Assembly: GCA_026225155.1 (NCBI GenBank)
Contig: JAMFSG010000228.1
Location: forward strand, 1-20,499
Direction: 5' to 3'
Source of the DNA: Verrucomicrobiota bacterium
GTDB lineage: Bacteria > Verrucomicrobiota > Verrucomicrobiia > Limisphaerales > UBA11358
Length of the DNA: 20,499 nucleotides
The translations under genes and the position numbers were made by a program. Position 1 is the stretch's first letter; every line of letters starts with the position of its first letter. Below, one piece after another: positions 1 through 9,202 of this stretch. The notes below the pieces were generated by a model that was given only the letters and a program-made list of their open reading frames with translations, was not told the DNA's origin and ran no database searches.

Positions 1-1
1 A

Positions 2-49
2 CTGACCGACGGTGTTAGCCGAATGATTCTCCCCGGAGCAAACAAATGA
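2..49 (+). CDS. Possible 3' end of an upstream gene (partial)
   Basis: One forward frame is open from the window edge for 15 codons and stops at a TGA at 47-49. The last residues read SRMILPGANK. The stretch is too short to identify or to test codon use. It could be the tail of a gene upstream of the ArsR-type regulator or simply chance; the next 10 bases before the hairpin at 60 hold nothing recognisable. Confidence 0.25.
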   Translation: MTDGVSRMILPGANK

Positions 50-59
50 AATATTTTCC

Positions 60-120
60 ACAGAAGGAAACAAAGGGAACGAAGTTTTGTTTTCCCTTCG
101 TTTTCTTCGTTCGCTTCTGT
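60..120. repeat. Imperfect 25-nt inverted repeat with 9-nt internal period
   Basis: The left arm (60-84) and the reverse complement of the right arm (96-120) agree at about 20 of 25 positions; both begin ACAGAAG and end AACGAAG. Each arm is itself periodic, with GAAGnnAAC-like units repeated every 9 nt. The loop is 85-95. It ends 8 nt before the ATG at 129, so it could fold in the 5' leader of the regulator gene or act as a barrier to transcription from upstream. I interpret it as one of several interspersed palindromic repeat families in this genome. Confidence 0.75.
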
Positions 121-128
121 AAAAATTT

Positions 129-1058
129 ATGTCTTCAACCTTAAAATCTCTGCGCGCGTTGTCCGACCCGACGCGATTGCGCATCGTCGCGCTGCTCGAA
201 CGTGATGAATTGTCCGTCAACGAATTGCAGGAAATCACGCGGCTCGGCCAGTCGCGCATCTCCACGCATCTCGGTTTGCTCGCCGATTGCGACCTCGTGC
301 AATCGCGGCGCGAAGGCAAACGCACTTTTTACAAACTCAATCCACACGCCGACGCCGTCGCGGGCGAATTCATCCAACTCGCGATCCGCGGTGCGAAAGA
401 ATTGGCCGAACATTCGCACGATCAAATCAATTTGAAACGCGTCGTCGCCCGCCGCAAAGAACAGGCGCAGGTTTATTTCAACCAGATCGCCGGCCGTTTC
501 GACCGCGTTTACGGTCCCGGTCGTTCGTGGCAAGCGTTCGGACATTTGCTGTTGCGGATTTTGCCGCCGCTCGTCGTCGCCGATTTAGGCGCGGGCGAAG
601 GTTTGTTAAGCGAACTGCTCGCGCGCCGCGCGAAAAAAGTCATCGCCGTGGACAACTCGGAAAAAATCGTCGCGTTCGGCGCGGCCAAGGCAAAAAAGAA
701 CGGCCTGAAAAATCTGGAATTCCGTCTCGGCAATCTGCAAAACCCGCCGATCGAAGCGAACAGCGTTGACCTCGTCGTTTTGAGCCAGGCGTTGCATCAC
801 GCGGAAATTCCGGCGGACGCGCTTGCCGCCGCGCACAAGATTTTGAAACCGCACGGCCAGATTTTGATCCTCGATCTGCTCGCGCACAAATTCGACAAGG
901 CGCGCGAACTTTACGGCGACCGCTGGCTTGGTTTCGCCGAAAGCGACCTGCACCGCTGGCTCGAAACGGCCGGCTTCAAAAAAATCGAGATCAGCATCGT
1001 CGCCGCCGAAGAACAGCCGCCGCATTTTCAAACCATTTTGGCGAGCGGGGAGAAATGA
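129..1058 (+). CDS. ArsR-family HTH regulator fused to a SAM-dependent methyltransferase
   Basis: The protein has 309 residues and two domains. Residues about 5-75 form an ArsR/SmtB-type winged helix (LRALSDPTRLRIVALL, then GQSRISTHLGLL, then the wing REGKRTFYKL). The classical ELCVCDL metal-binding box of arsenic and cadmium sensors is absent, so metal sensing is unlikely. Residues about 110-300 form a class I methyltransferase with the SAM-binding loop DLGAGEG at 152-158, an acidic residue ending the next strand (VIAVD), and a motif IV-like region around VVLSQALHH. Fusions of this kind are known in several phyla and are often linked to methionine or S-adenosylhomocysteine cycle genes, but no such gene is in this window. 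The methyl acceptor is unknown. The gene stands alone on the + strand and converges on the small gene that follows. The ATG at 129 gives a full-length HTH; a hairpin repeat occupies the leader. Confidence 0.88.
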   Translation: MSSTLKSLRALSDPTRLRIVALLERDELSVNELQEITRLGQSRISTHLGLLADCDLVQSRREGKRTFYKLNPHADAVAGEFIQLAIRGAKELAEHSHDQINLKRVVARRKEQAQVYFNQIAGRFDRVYGPGRSWQAFGHLLLRILPPLVVADLGAGEGLLSELLARRAKKVIAVDNSEKIVAFGAAKAKKNGLKNLEFRLGNLQNPPIEANSVDLVVLSQALHHAEIPADALAAAHKILKPHGQILILDLLAHKFDKARELYGDRWLGFAESDLHRWLETAGFKKIEISIVAAEEQPPHFQTILASGEK

Positions 1059-1088
1059 TTTTTGCGAGCAAAAGCAAATTGCAATTAT

Positions 1089-1379
1089 TTATAAAACAGT
1101 AAATGTTTCATCCGGCTTTGCTTCGAACCATATCTCATCAGTCGGTCTTGCCCTCCAAGAATTGTTAAAATGTTCAAGCGAAGCTTCGCGGCCAATAATC
1201 AATTCTGAATCGCTCCAATCCCAAATAAAAACTCTCATGCCTACTTTTGGCTGCAGAGCAGGAAGTCGTTCTTTGTGTAAAGCATAATAACAATTGTCAT
1301 CTGGCTCACCGGTCCAACCGCAAGCATTCAGGTCACACCAAAGCCTCGGCAACGAACGAGATGGAAGTTCGGGCTTCAT
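1089..1379 (-). CDS. Small hypothetical protein (96 aa), AT-rich
   Basis: I do not recognise this protein. From the ATG at 1379 it has 96 residues; the frame also extends to a TTG at 1400 that would overlap the leuS stop. It is soluble-looking, with no signal peptide or membrane segment, and rich in Trp (LWCDLNACGW, FIWDWSD, NSWRARPTDEIWFE). It begins 10 nt downstream of the leuS stop on the same strand, so it is probably co-transcribed with leuS. Hand counts give about 33-47% G+C per 60-base line, well below the neighbouring ArsR gene and similar to the AT-rich block inside leuS. That suggests either a recently acquired gene or a fast-evolving one. The 30 bases between it and the ArsR-type gene hold no clear terminator. 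Confidence 0.65.
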   Translation of the reverse strand: MKPELPSRSLPRLWCDLNACGWTGEPDDNCYYALHKERLPALQPKVGMRVFIWDWSDSELIIGREASLEHFNNSWRARPTDEIWFEAKPDETFTVL

Positions 1380-1389
1380 TTTTTCACAA

Positions 1390-4440
<3,051 letters not shown>

Positions 4441-4502
4441 AGAAAAGTCATTTTGCCGGAAAAATTAGTCACGGGCAATTGCGGAATGAATTTGAAATTC
4501 AA

Positions 4503-4747
4503 TGGGAGGGACGCCGTGTCGGCGTCCCAATAATTATGTGGCGCAGATTCAAACTGGTGGCACGGACGTCTCGTCCGTCAAATCCGGCGTCGCACCGGAT
4601 TTCGTCGGTGGACTTTAATTATGGTGGTGCGGGCGAACCAAAGTCTATCTACGTCACGAATTGTTTCGGACGCGACGCCCGAAATGACAGGCCGGAGGCC
4701 TGTGCCACCCAGCGGATTTTTGGGACGGCGGCACGCCGTCCCTCCCA
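4503..4747. repeat. Nested (two-layer) palindromic element between leuS and the anti-sigma-like gene
   Basis: Outer ends are a perfect 11-nt inverted repeat, TGGGAGGGACG at 4503-4513 and its complement at 4737-4747. Each extends into its own hairpin (4508-4528 and 4722-4742). An inner inverted pair follows, GGTGGCAC at 4556-4563 and its complement at 4702-4709, again each beside a hairpin (4562-4578 and 4687-4703). Further hairpins in the core are AAATCCGG...CCGGATTT (4580-4602) and TTTCGG...CCGAAA (near 4666-4686). The arrangement looks like one palindromic element inserted inside another. It fills nearly the whole 321-base gap between two divergent gene ends. Short ORFs across it are translations of the repeat, not genes. 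Confidence 0.8.
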
Positions 4748-4761
4748 ACGAAGAACCTCAA

Positions 4762-5526
4762 TCAAAGGAATTTGCGGATGGCGGCTTCGTCGCCGCGCGT
4801 GCCGAGGACGTAGAGTTTGTCGCCTTGCGTCCACGCGGCGGTGAAGAGCGGACCGGATTGCGCGAATTGCGGCGACTCGGTTTCCGGCGCGTGTTTCACG
4901 GATTTGCGGTCAACGACGAACAGCCACAAATCGCTTTGATTTGCGGCCAGCGATGGATTGGTGCGGAAACAGATCATGGAAACTTTTTTATCCGACCAAC
5001 TTTCAATCGCGCAGCCGGCGACGGGAATTTTTTCGAGCGGCGCGGGCAGATTGTAATCGGCGGGCGCGGCGTTTTTTGCGAGATAGGAACGGATTTGCGT
5101 GAGGTCGTTCGTGAGCAAGCTCATGCCGTAGCCGCTGGTCGCGATGCCGGCCATTTGATTTTGATATGCACCAAGCGATTTGTCCGGGCTTTGAAAACGC
5201 GGCAGCAACGCGAGCGCGATAAAGATCAGCGCGGCGAACGTGACGCACAGCGCGACGCCGGCGGTGATTTTTTCTTTGCGACGCGCATTGCGACGGATTT
5301 CGGCGAACTGTTCGGAAATAATTTGTTCCTTCAAACCGGCGGGCGCGGCGACTTGGCGGAATTTTTGGCGCAACGCATTTTGCCGCGCGCAATGTTGTTC
5401 AAACCACTGCGCGAGTTCAGCGTCGGTTTTCACGAGCGCGAGCGCGGCGGCGATCTGCGGATCGTCGGCATCCGCCGTGCCGGGGCGGTAAAGCAACAAG
5501 ATGGTTTTGGCTTCGTTAGAGTTCAC
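4762..5526 (-). CDS. Single-pass membrane protein, probable anti-sigma factor
   Basis: The 254-residue protein has a soluble N-terminal part (1-85, containing WFEQHC at 41-46), one membrane helix at about 88-109 (TAGVALCVTFAALIFIALAL) and an outside domain of about 145 residues. The start is GTG at 5526, which overlaps the sigma factor stop in a GTGA 4-nt overlap, so the two are translationally coupled. Position after an ECF sigma gene, cytoplasmic N-terminus and single membrane span fit an anti-sigma factor that sequesters the sigma until an envelope signal arrives. I cannot see a complete zinc-binding HxxxCxxC anti-sigma motif, so the family assignment rests on context and topology. The outer domain (residues about 115-254) is not recognised. 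Confidence 0.78.
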   Translation of the reverse strand: MNSNEAKTILLLYRPGTADADDPQIAAALALVKTDAELAQWFEQHCARQNALRQKFRQVAAPAGLKEQIISEQFAEIRRNARRKEKITAGVALCVTFAALIFIALALLPRFQSPDKSLGAYQNQMAGIATSGYGMSLLTNDLTQIRSYLAKNAAPADYNLPAPLEKIPVAGCAIESWSDKKVSMICFRTNPSLAANQSDLWLFVVDRKSVKHAPETESPQFAQSGPLFTAAWTQGDKLYVLGTRGDEAAIRKFL

Positions 5527-6035
5527 GTTTGCGGTGGCTGACTTTGCGGGTCGGCGAGGAGTTGATGCAATTTTCCCAGTCCGCGCGTAAGGCGCGATTT
5601 GACGGTGCCCAGCGGCACGTCGAGAATTTCGGCGATTTCTTTATACGAATAATCCTGCAAATAAAACAGCGCGACGGGCGCCTGATAAATTTCATCCACC
5701 TGCGCAAGCGCGTGAAGCACTTGCACGCCATCAAGCTGGCTGATGGCGTCCGGCGAAATGACGGGCAATTCCAGCGCGGCCTCTTCCAACTCGATGTGCG
5801 GAAAGCGTTTTTGCCGCCGCCGTGAGCCGAGAAACTCGCGATGGAGCGTGGTGAAGAGCCAGGTTTTCACTTTGGATGCGTCGCGGAGCTGATGGCCTTT
5901 CGCCGCCCAGACGCAAAAGGTCTGTTGCGTAAGATCGCACGCTCCCGCCTCGTCGCGCGTCAGGCTGAAGGCGAATTGATACAGCGGCTCATAGTATTGA
6001 GCCACAAGAACTTCAAAGTCCGGGCTTTCAGCCAT
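5523..6035 (-). CDS. ECF-type RNA polymerase sigma factor
   Basis: The 170-residue protein has the two-domain sigma-70 group 4 layout. Region 2 spans about residues 8-75, with DLTQQTF at 34-40 and the DNA-melting region KTWLFTTLHREFLGSRRR at 57-74. Region 4 spans about 100-160, with the helix-turn-helix YSYKEIAEILDVPLGTVKSR at 129-148. There is no region 1.1 or region 3, as expected for this class. It would direct RNA polymerase to a small regulon, often including its own promoter. The downstream gene overlaps it by 4 nt and is the likely anti-sigma factor. The divergent neighbour is the cupredoxin gene that heads the electron-transfer cluster, with 147 nt between the two starts. The ATG at 6035 has no obvious Shine-Dalgarno sequence. 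Confidence 0.93.
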   Translation of the reverse strand: MAESPDFEVLVAQYYEPLYQFAFSLTRDEAGACDLTQQTFCVWAAKGHQLRDASKVKTWLFTTLHREFLGSRRRQKRFPHIELEEAALELPVISPDAISQLDGVQVLHALAQVDEIYQAPVALFYLQDYSYKEIAEILDVPLGTVKSRLTRGLGKLHQLLADPQSQPPQT

Positions 6036-6074
6036 AGCGTGGCGTCGAAAGTGTGAGTCGCAGAACGCGGGAAA

Positions 6075-6107
6075 GTTCCACGGGAAAATTTTCCGGCGCG
6101 CGGGAAC
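6075..6107. promoter_or_regulatory. Palindrome flanked by divergent GGAAC boxes between sigma factor and cupredoxin genes
   Basis: A perfect 12-nt palindrome GGAAAATTTTCC lies at 6083-6094. It is flanked by GTTCC at 6075-6079, which reads GGAAC toward the sigma gene, and GGAAC at 6103-6107, which reads toward the cupredoxin gene. GGAAC is the common -35 core of many ECF promoters. A symmetric pair on both sides of a palindrome would suit divergent ECF promoters with a shared operator. I cannot assign convincing -10 elements, so this is a suggestion from arrangement only. Confidence 0.35.
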
Positions 6108-6182
6108 AAAATTTTATCTCACTCATCACAGTTGAAGGAACACGAAACTGTTTCCATAGGAAAACAACAACTAAAATTTCAA

Positions 6183-7337
6183 ATGAAAGCGATCAAAAAT
6201 ATTTTTCAGTTCGTTTGCTTAGGTGCCAGCGTCAGTTTTTTTGGCCATGCAATTTCCACCAGGGCGGCGATAGCCAATGTCAGCGTGATCAATTTTGCGT
6301 TTTCCCCCCCAACGACCAACATCTTGGTCAACGATACGGTGATCTGGACGTGGCCGACCGGCTCGACCTCTCACAATGTTTTCAGCACCAGCACTCCGCA
6401 ACTTTGGACCGCATCGGCAATCGCCAACGGCCCGTTCACTTTCACTAATAAATTTACGACCACCGGCAGTTTTCCATATAAATGCACCGTTCACGGTTTC
6501 ACCGGTTCGATTGTGGTCGCTGCGGCCGGACCACCGACCGTGACCGTGATGGTGGGTGATTCTTTGGGCGATCCGATTTTTTCCCCAGCGATCACAAACG
6601 TTCCGATCAACACAAAGGTGATCTGGAATTGGGTCGGCAGTTTTCATTCCACCACCAGCGGCGACGGCAGCACCGGCACGCCAGACGGATTGTGGGATTC
6701 CGGAGTCAACAATCCGGCGCATGCTTTCACCAACACATTTAACACGGCAGGCACATTTTCCTATTATTGTTCCATTCATTATCCCGAAAAGATGGTTGGC
6801 AGCATCATCGTCACCAATCTTACCGCCCCGATAAATGTTCCGCCGACCGTGACCATCACGAATCCTGCGAGCGGAATTGTTTTGAGCGCGCCCGCGTCGC
6901 TCACGCTCAAGGCGAATGCCGCCGATTCCGACGGCAGCGTAACCAACGTGAAATTTTTGCAAGGCACAACGTTGCTGGGCAATGTCGCCACCGCGCCGTT
7001 TTCTTTCACCGTGAATAATCTCGCCGCCGCCAGTTACACTTTTTCCGCCATCGCCAGCGACAACGGTGGAGCGACTGCTACTAACTCAATCACCGTCAGC
7101 GTCATCGCCGCTAATCCCGTCGCTGTCACCGCGCCGGTGTTTGCGTCGGCGAACCATTTTAAATTCAGTTACAGCTCGGACATCGGCCTGTCTTACGTCG
7201 TGCAAGTTTCGACAAATTTATTGAATTGGAATCCCGTCATCACCAACAAAGCAACAGTCAATTCCACGCTTTTCACCGACCCGAACGCGAATAATTCTGG
7301 ATCATTCTATCGCGTGGGTCGTTTGCCGAATCCTTAA
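6183..7337 (+). CDS. Secreted double-cupredoxin protein with Ig-like domain
   Basis: From the ATG at 6183 the protein has 384 residues and begins with a signal peptide (MKAIKNIFQFVCLG...STRAA). The frame is open upstream to a TTG at 6132, but that start would add 17 polar residues before the signal. Two plastocyanin-like domains follow. The first (about 32-113) has copper ligands H64, C101 and H104, with no Met at the usual axial position. The second (about 119-212) has a full set, H155, C196, H199 and M204 (CSIHYPEKM). Residues about 219-308 form a bacterial Ig-like domain, and the C-terminus (320-384) is the SYVVQVSTNLLNW-type tail common in verrucomicrobial secreted proteins. Likely an electron carrier or copper protein outside the inner membrane. 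It heads the + strand cluster with the SCO protein 16 nt downstream. Confidence 0.88.
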   Translation: MKAIKNIFQFVCLGASVSFFGHAISTRAAIANVSVINFAFSPPTTNILVNDTVIWTWPTGSTSHNVFSTSTPQLWTASAIANGPFTFTNKFTTTGSFPYKCTVHGFTGSIVVAAAGPPTVTVMVGDSLGDPIFSPAITNVPINTKVIWNWVGSFHSTTSGDGSTGTPDGLWDSGVNNPAHAFTNTFNTAGTFSYYCSIHYPEKMVGSIIVTNLTAPINVPPTVTITNPASGIVLSAPASLTLKANAADSDGSVTNVKFLQGTTLLGNVATAPFSFTVNNLAAASYTFSAIASDNGGATATNSITVSVIAANPVAVTAPVFASANHFKFSYSSDIGLSYVVQVSTNLLNWNPVITNKATVNSTLFTDPNANNSGSFYRVGRLPNP

Positions 7338-7353
7338 AAGCTGAAAACATTTT

Positions 7354-8229
7354 ATGCGCTGGATTTTGGTTGCCGGTCTGTTCCTCGGTGCGATGCTGGT
7401 TTCGCTAAAAGCGCAGCCAGCTTCGCCTTCGTCAAATGCTGTCCACGCATTTGTGGCGCGGGGCATCGTCCAAGAACTCAAGCCGCAAATCATCGTCATC
7501 AAACACGACGCCATCAAGAATTACATGGGCGCGATGACGATGCCGTTCAAAGTGAAAGACGAAACGGAACTGGCCGGCCTGAAACGCGGCGACAAAATCA
7601 ATTTTCAACTTCACGTCGCCGAAAATGAAAGTTGGGTGGATCACTTTTCAAAAATCGGATTTGTGAAATTAGCGGCACTGACAAATTCCGTCGCCATCGT
7701 CCATGATGAAAAATTTGAGCTGCTCCATTACAAATTCACAAACGAACTTGGCCAAGCCGTCAGCTTGAGCGATTTTCCGGGTCAAGCCCTTGCGATAACT
7801 TTTTTTTACACGCGCTGTCCGCTGCCGGATTATTGCCCGCGGCTCTCGAAAAATTTTCAGGAAGCGTCGCAAAAACTTGAAGCCATGACCAACGCGCCGA
7901 CGAACTGGCATTTTCTTTCCGTCTCGTTCGACCCGGAATTTGATTCGCCGGAAATGCTAAAATCCTACGGCCAGCTTTACCAATACGATCCCGCGCATTG
8001 GAGTTTTCTCACTGGCCCGAAAACGCAGATCGGCGAACTCGCGCGGCGCTCCGGCGTCACCTTTGAAAGCAACGATGGCACGATCAACCACAATTTTCGC
8101 ACGATGATCATTGACGCTGCCGGCCATCTGCAGATGGTTTTTCCAACCACCGGCGATTTGTCCGACCAGATTGTTTCCGAAATCATCAAAGCCGCCGCCG
8201 TCACAAATGCGGTCGTCGCGCAAAAATAA
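7354..8229 (+). CDS. SCO1/SenC-family copper protein with N-terminal CusF-like domain
   Basis: The 291-residue protein starts with a signal peptide (cleavage near VSLKA at 16-20). Residues about 32-108 form a CusF-like copper-binding domain with H51, M58, M61 and M63 in the motif HDAIKNYMGAMTMPF. Residues about 115-285 form a thioredoxin-fold SCO domain. Its two cysteines, C155 and C161 in TRCPLPDYCP, have five residues between them rather than three, and the third copper ligand is H246 (TINHNFRT). SCO proteins deliver copper to cytochrome oxidase CuA sites or act as thiol/disulfide partners. Here no oxidase is nearby; the neighbours are a cupredoxin and multiheme cytochromes, so maturation of the cupredoxin is a reasonable inference. 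The gene follows the cupredoxin closely and precedes a 139-bp palindromic element that separates it from the cytochrome gene. Confidence 0.93.
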   Translation: MRWILVAGLFLGAMLVSLKAQPASPSSNAVHAFVARGIVQELKPQIIVIKHDAIKNYMGAMTMPFKVKDETELAGLKRGDKINFQLHVAENESWVDHFSKIGFVKLAALTNSVAIVHDEKFELLHYKFTNELGQAVSLSDFPGQALAITFFYTRCPLPDYCPRLSKNFQEASQKLEAMTNAPTNWHFLSVSFDPEFDSPEMLKSYGQLYQYDPAHWSFLTGPKTQIGELARRSGVTFESNDGTINHNFRTMIIDAAGHLQMVFPTTGDLSDQIVSEIIKAAAVTNAVVAQK

Positions 8230-8233
8230 AAAC

Positions 8234-8372
8234 TGGTAGGGACGGCGCGCTGCGCCGTCCGCGCCGGGTTGCGGCGCAACGAATGAGCAAGACGCTCACG
8301 CAACCACATTCGGTTCCGTCGCCTGACGCTGCGCTCGGCGACGGGGAGCATCGCAGCGCGATGTCCCTACCA
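8234..8372. repeat. 139-bp palindromic element, copy A of a repeat family
   Basis: Ends are a perfect 10-nt inverted repeat, TGGTAGGGAC and its complement. Internal hairpins include GGACGGCGC/GCGCCGTCC near 8240-8260, CCGTCGCC/GGCGACGG at 8316-8344, and CATCGC/GCGATG at 8349-8363. The centre holds a further CGAATG...CATTCG pair. The left 45 nt and right 55 nt match the element at 14493-14652, while the centres differ. It fills the gap between the SCO and cytochrome genes and could act as an mRNA-stabilising or attenuating structure within the transcript. Confidence 0.85.
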
Positions 8373-8391
8373 ATAGCCAGCCACAGAAATC

Positions 8392-9183
8392 TTGAAATCA
8401 AAACGAGCATACATCATTGCCATCGCATCCGGGCTTTCGGCCTGCGTGATGATTTTTCTGATTTCCTGTTCCACGACTTCGACCACGGTCGTCGCGCCGC
8501 TGGAAATTCCCGGCGCGCATTTTGTCGGCAACAAAGCGTGCGCCGATTGTCATGCGGATATCGTCCGAAAATTTCCGATGAGCCCGCACGCGCGGCTGCA
8601 TTTTGAAAATGCCGCGATGCCCGGCCAGAGCGGTTGCGAATCCTGTCACGGTCCCGGCAGCGAACACATCCGTTCCGGCGGCGCGGCGAAATTCATCATC
8701 AATCCCGGCAAAAATCCTGAATCCTGTTTTCAATGTCACCTCGACGTTCACGCGGAATTTAATTTGCCGCAGCATCATCCGGTCATCGAAGGCCACATGA
8801 ATTGCACCGACTGCCACGATCCGCACGGCGGCGATATTTTCAAACCAGCAGGCGGACTCGCGATGGCGACGCAAAATCAAAGTTGCGCGCAATGCCATCA
8901 AGCCCAGACGCGTCCGTTCGTTTTTGAACACGAGGCGTTGCGCGAAGGCTGCACCGTTTGCCACAGCCCGCACGGTTCGATCAACCGGAAAATGCTCGTC
9001 GAAAGCGATCCAAACCTTTGCCTGCGCTGCCACGCGCAAGTGCAAGGCCCGAATGTTCCCGCCGGTCACATTTACATCGGCAACACCGATCACACGACTT
9101 TTCTGCAAATCGGAACTTGTTGGACGTCCGGCTGTCACACCGCCATTCACGGTTCAAATGTTGATCCGCGATTGCGTTATTAA
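8392..9183 (+). CDS. Octaheme c-type cytochrome lipoprotein (DmsE/MtrA-like)
   Basis: The 263-residue protein has seven CxxCH heme sites (C50, C82, C112, C138, C165, C187, C210) and an eighth, longer site CWTSGCH (C243-H249, CX4CH). Start is a TTG at 8392. The N-terminus is a lipoprotein signal with the lipobox LISC, predicting a lipidated C26. Many other histidines (DPHG, SPHG, AIHGSN) are candidate second axial ligands. The spacing and the final CHTAIHGSN motif recall the DmsE/MtrA family of periplasmic multiheme proteins, which usually carry ten hemes and hand electrons through an outer-membrane barrel. The next gene, 19 nt downstream, encodes exactly such a barrel-like protein. I infer that this protein is the heme wire inside or beneath it. 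Whether the lipid anchors it to the inner or outer membrane cannot be told from sequence. Confidence 0.93.
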   Translation: MKSKRAYIIAIASGLSACVMIFLISCSTTSTTVVAPLEIPGAHFVGNKACADCHADIVRKFPMSPHARLHFENAAMPGQSGCESCHGPGSEHIRSGGAAKFIINPGKNPESCFQCHLDVHAEFNLPQHHPVIEGHMNCTDCHDPHGGDIFKPAGGLAMATQNQSCAQCHQAQTRPFVFEHEALREGCTVCHSPHGSINRKMLVESDPNLCLRCHAQVQGPNVPAGHIYIGNTDHTTFLQIGTCWTSGCHTAIHGSNVDPRLRY

Positions 9184-9202
9184 AAGTGCCGCGCGTGTTG
9201 AG

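Noticed and set aside
4479..4844. Forward ORF of 121 aa and a longer 306-aa ORF across 4621-5541
   Set aside because: They run through the nested palindromic element and then antisense to the anti-sigma-like gene, with Arg-rich composition typical of a shadow frame.
8283..8606. Forward ORF of 107 aa across the 8234-8372 element
   Set aside because: It is mostly repeat sequence followed by a shifted frame of the cytochrome gene; no recognisable protein features.
8924..9202. N-terminal extension of the heme-barrel ORF into the cytochrome gene
   Set aside because: The added 93 residues are a shifted frame of the octaheme gene. The ATG at 9203 lies after its stop and precedes a signal peptide.
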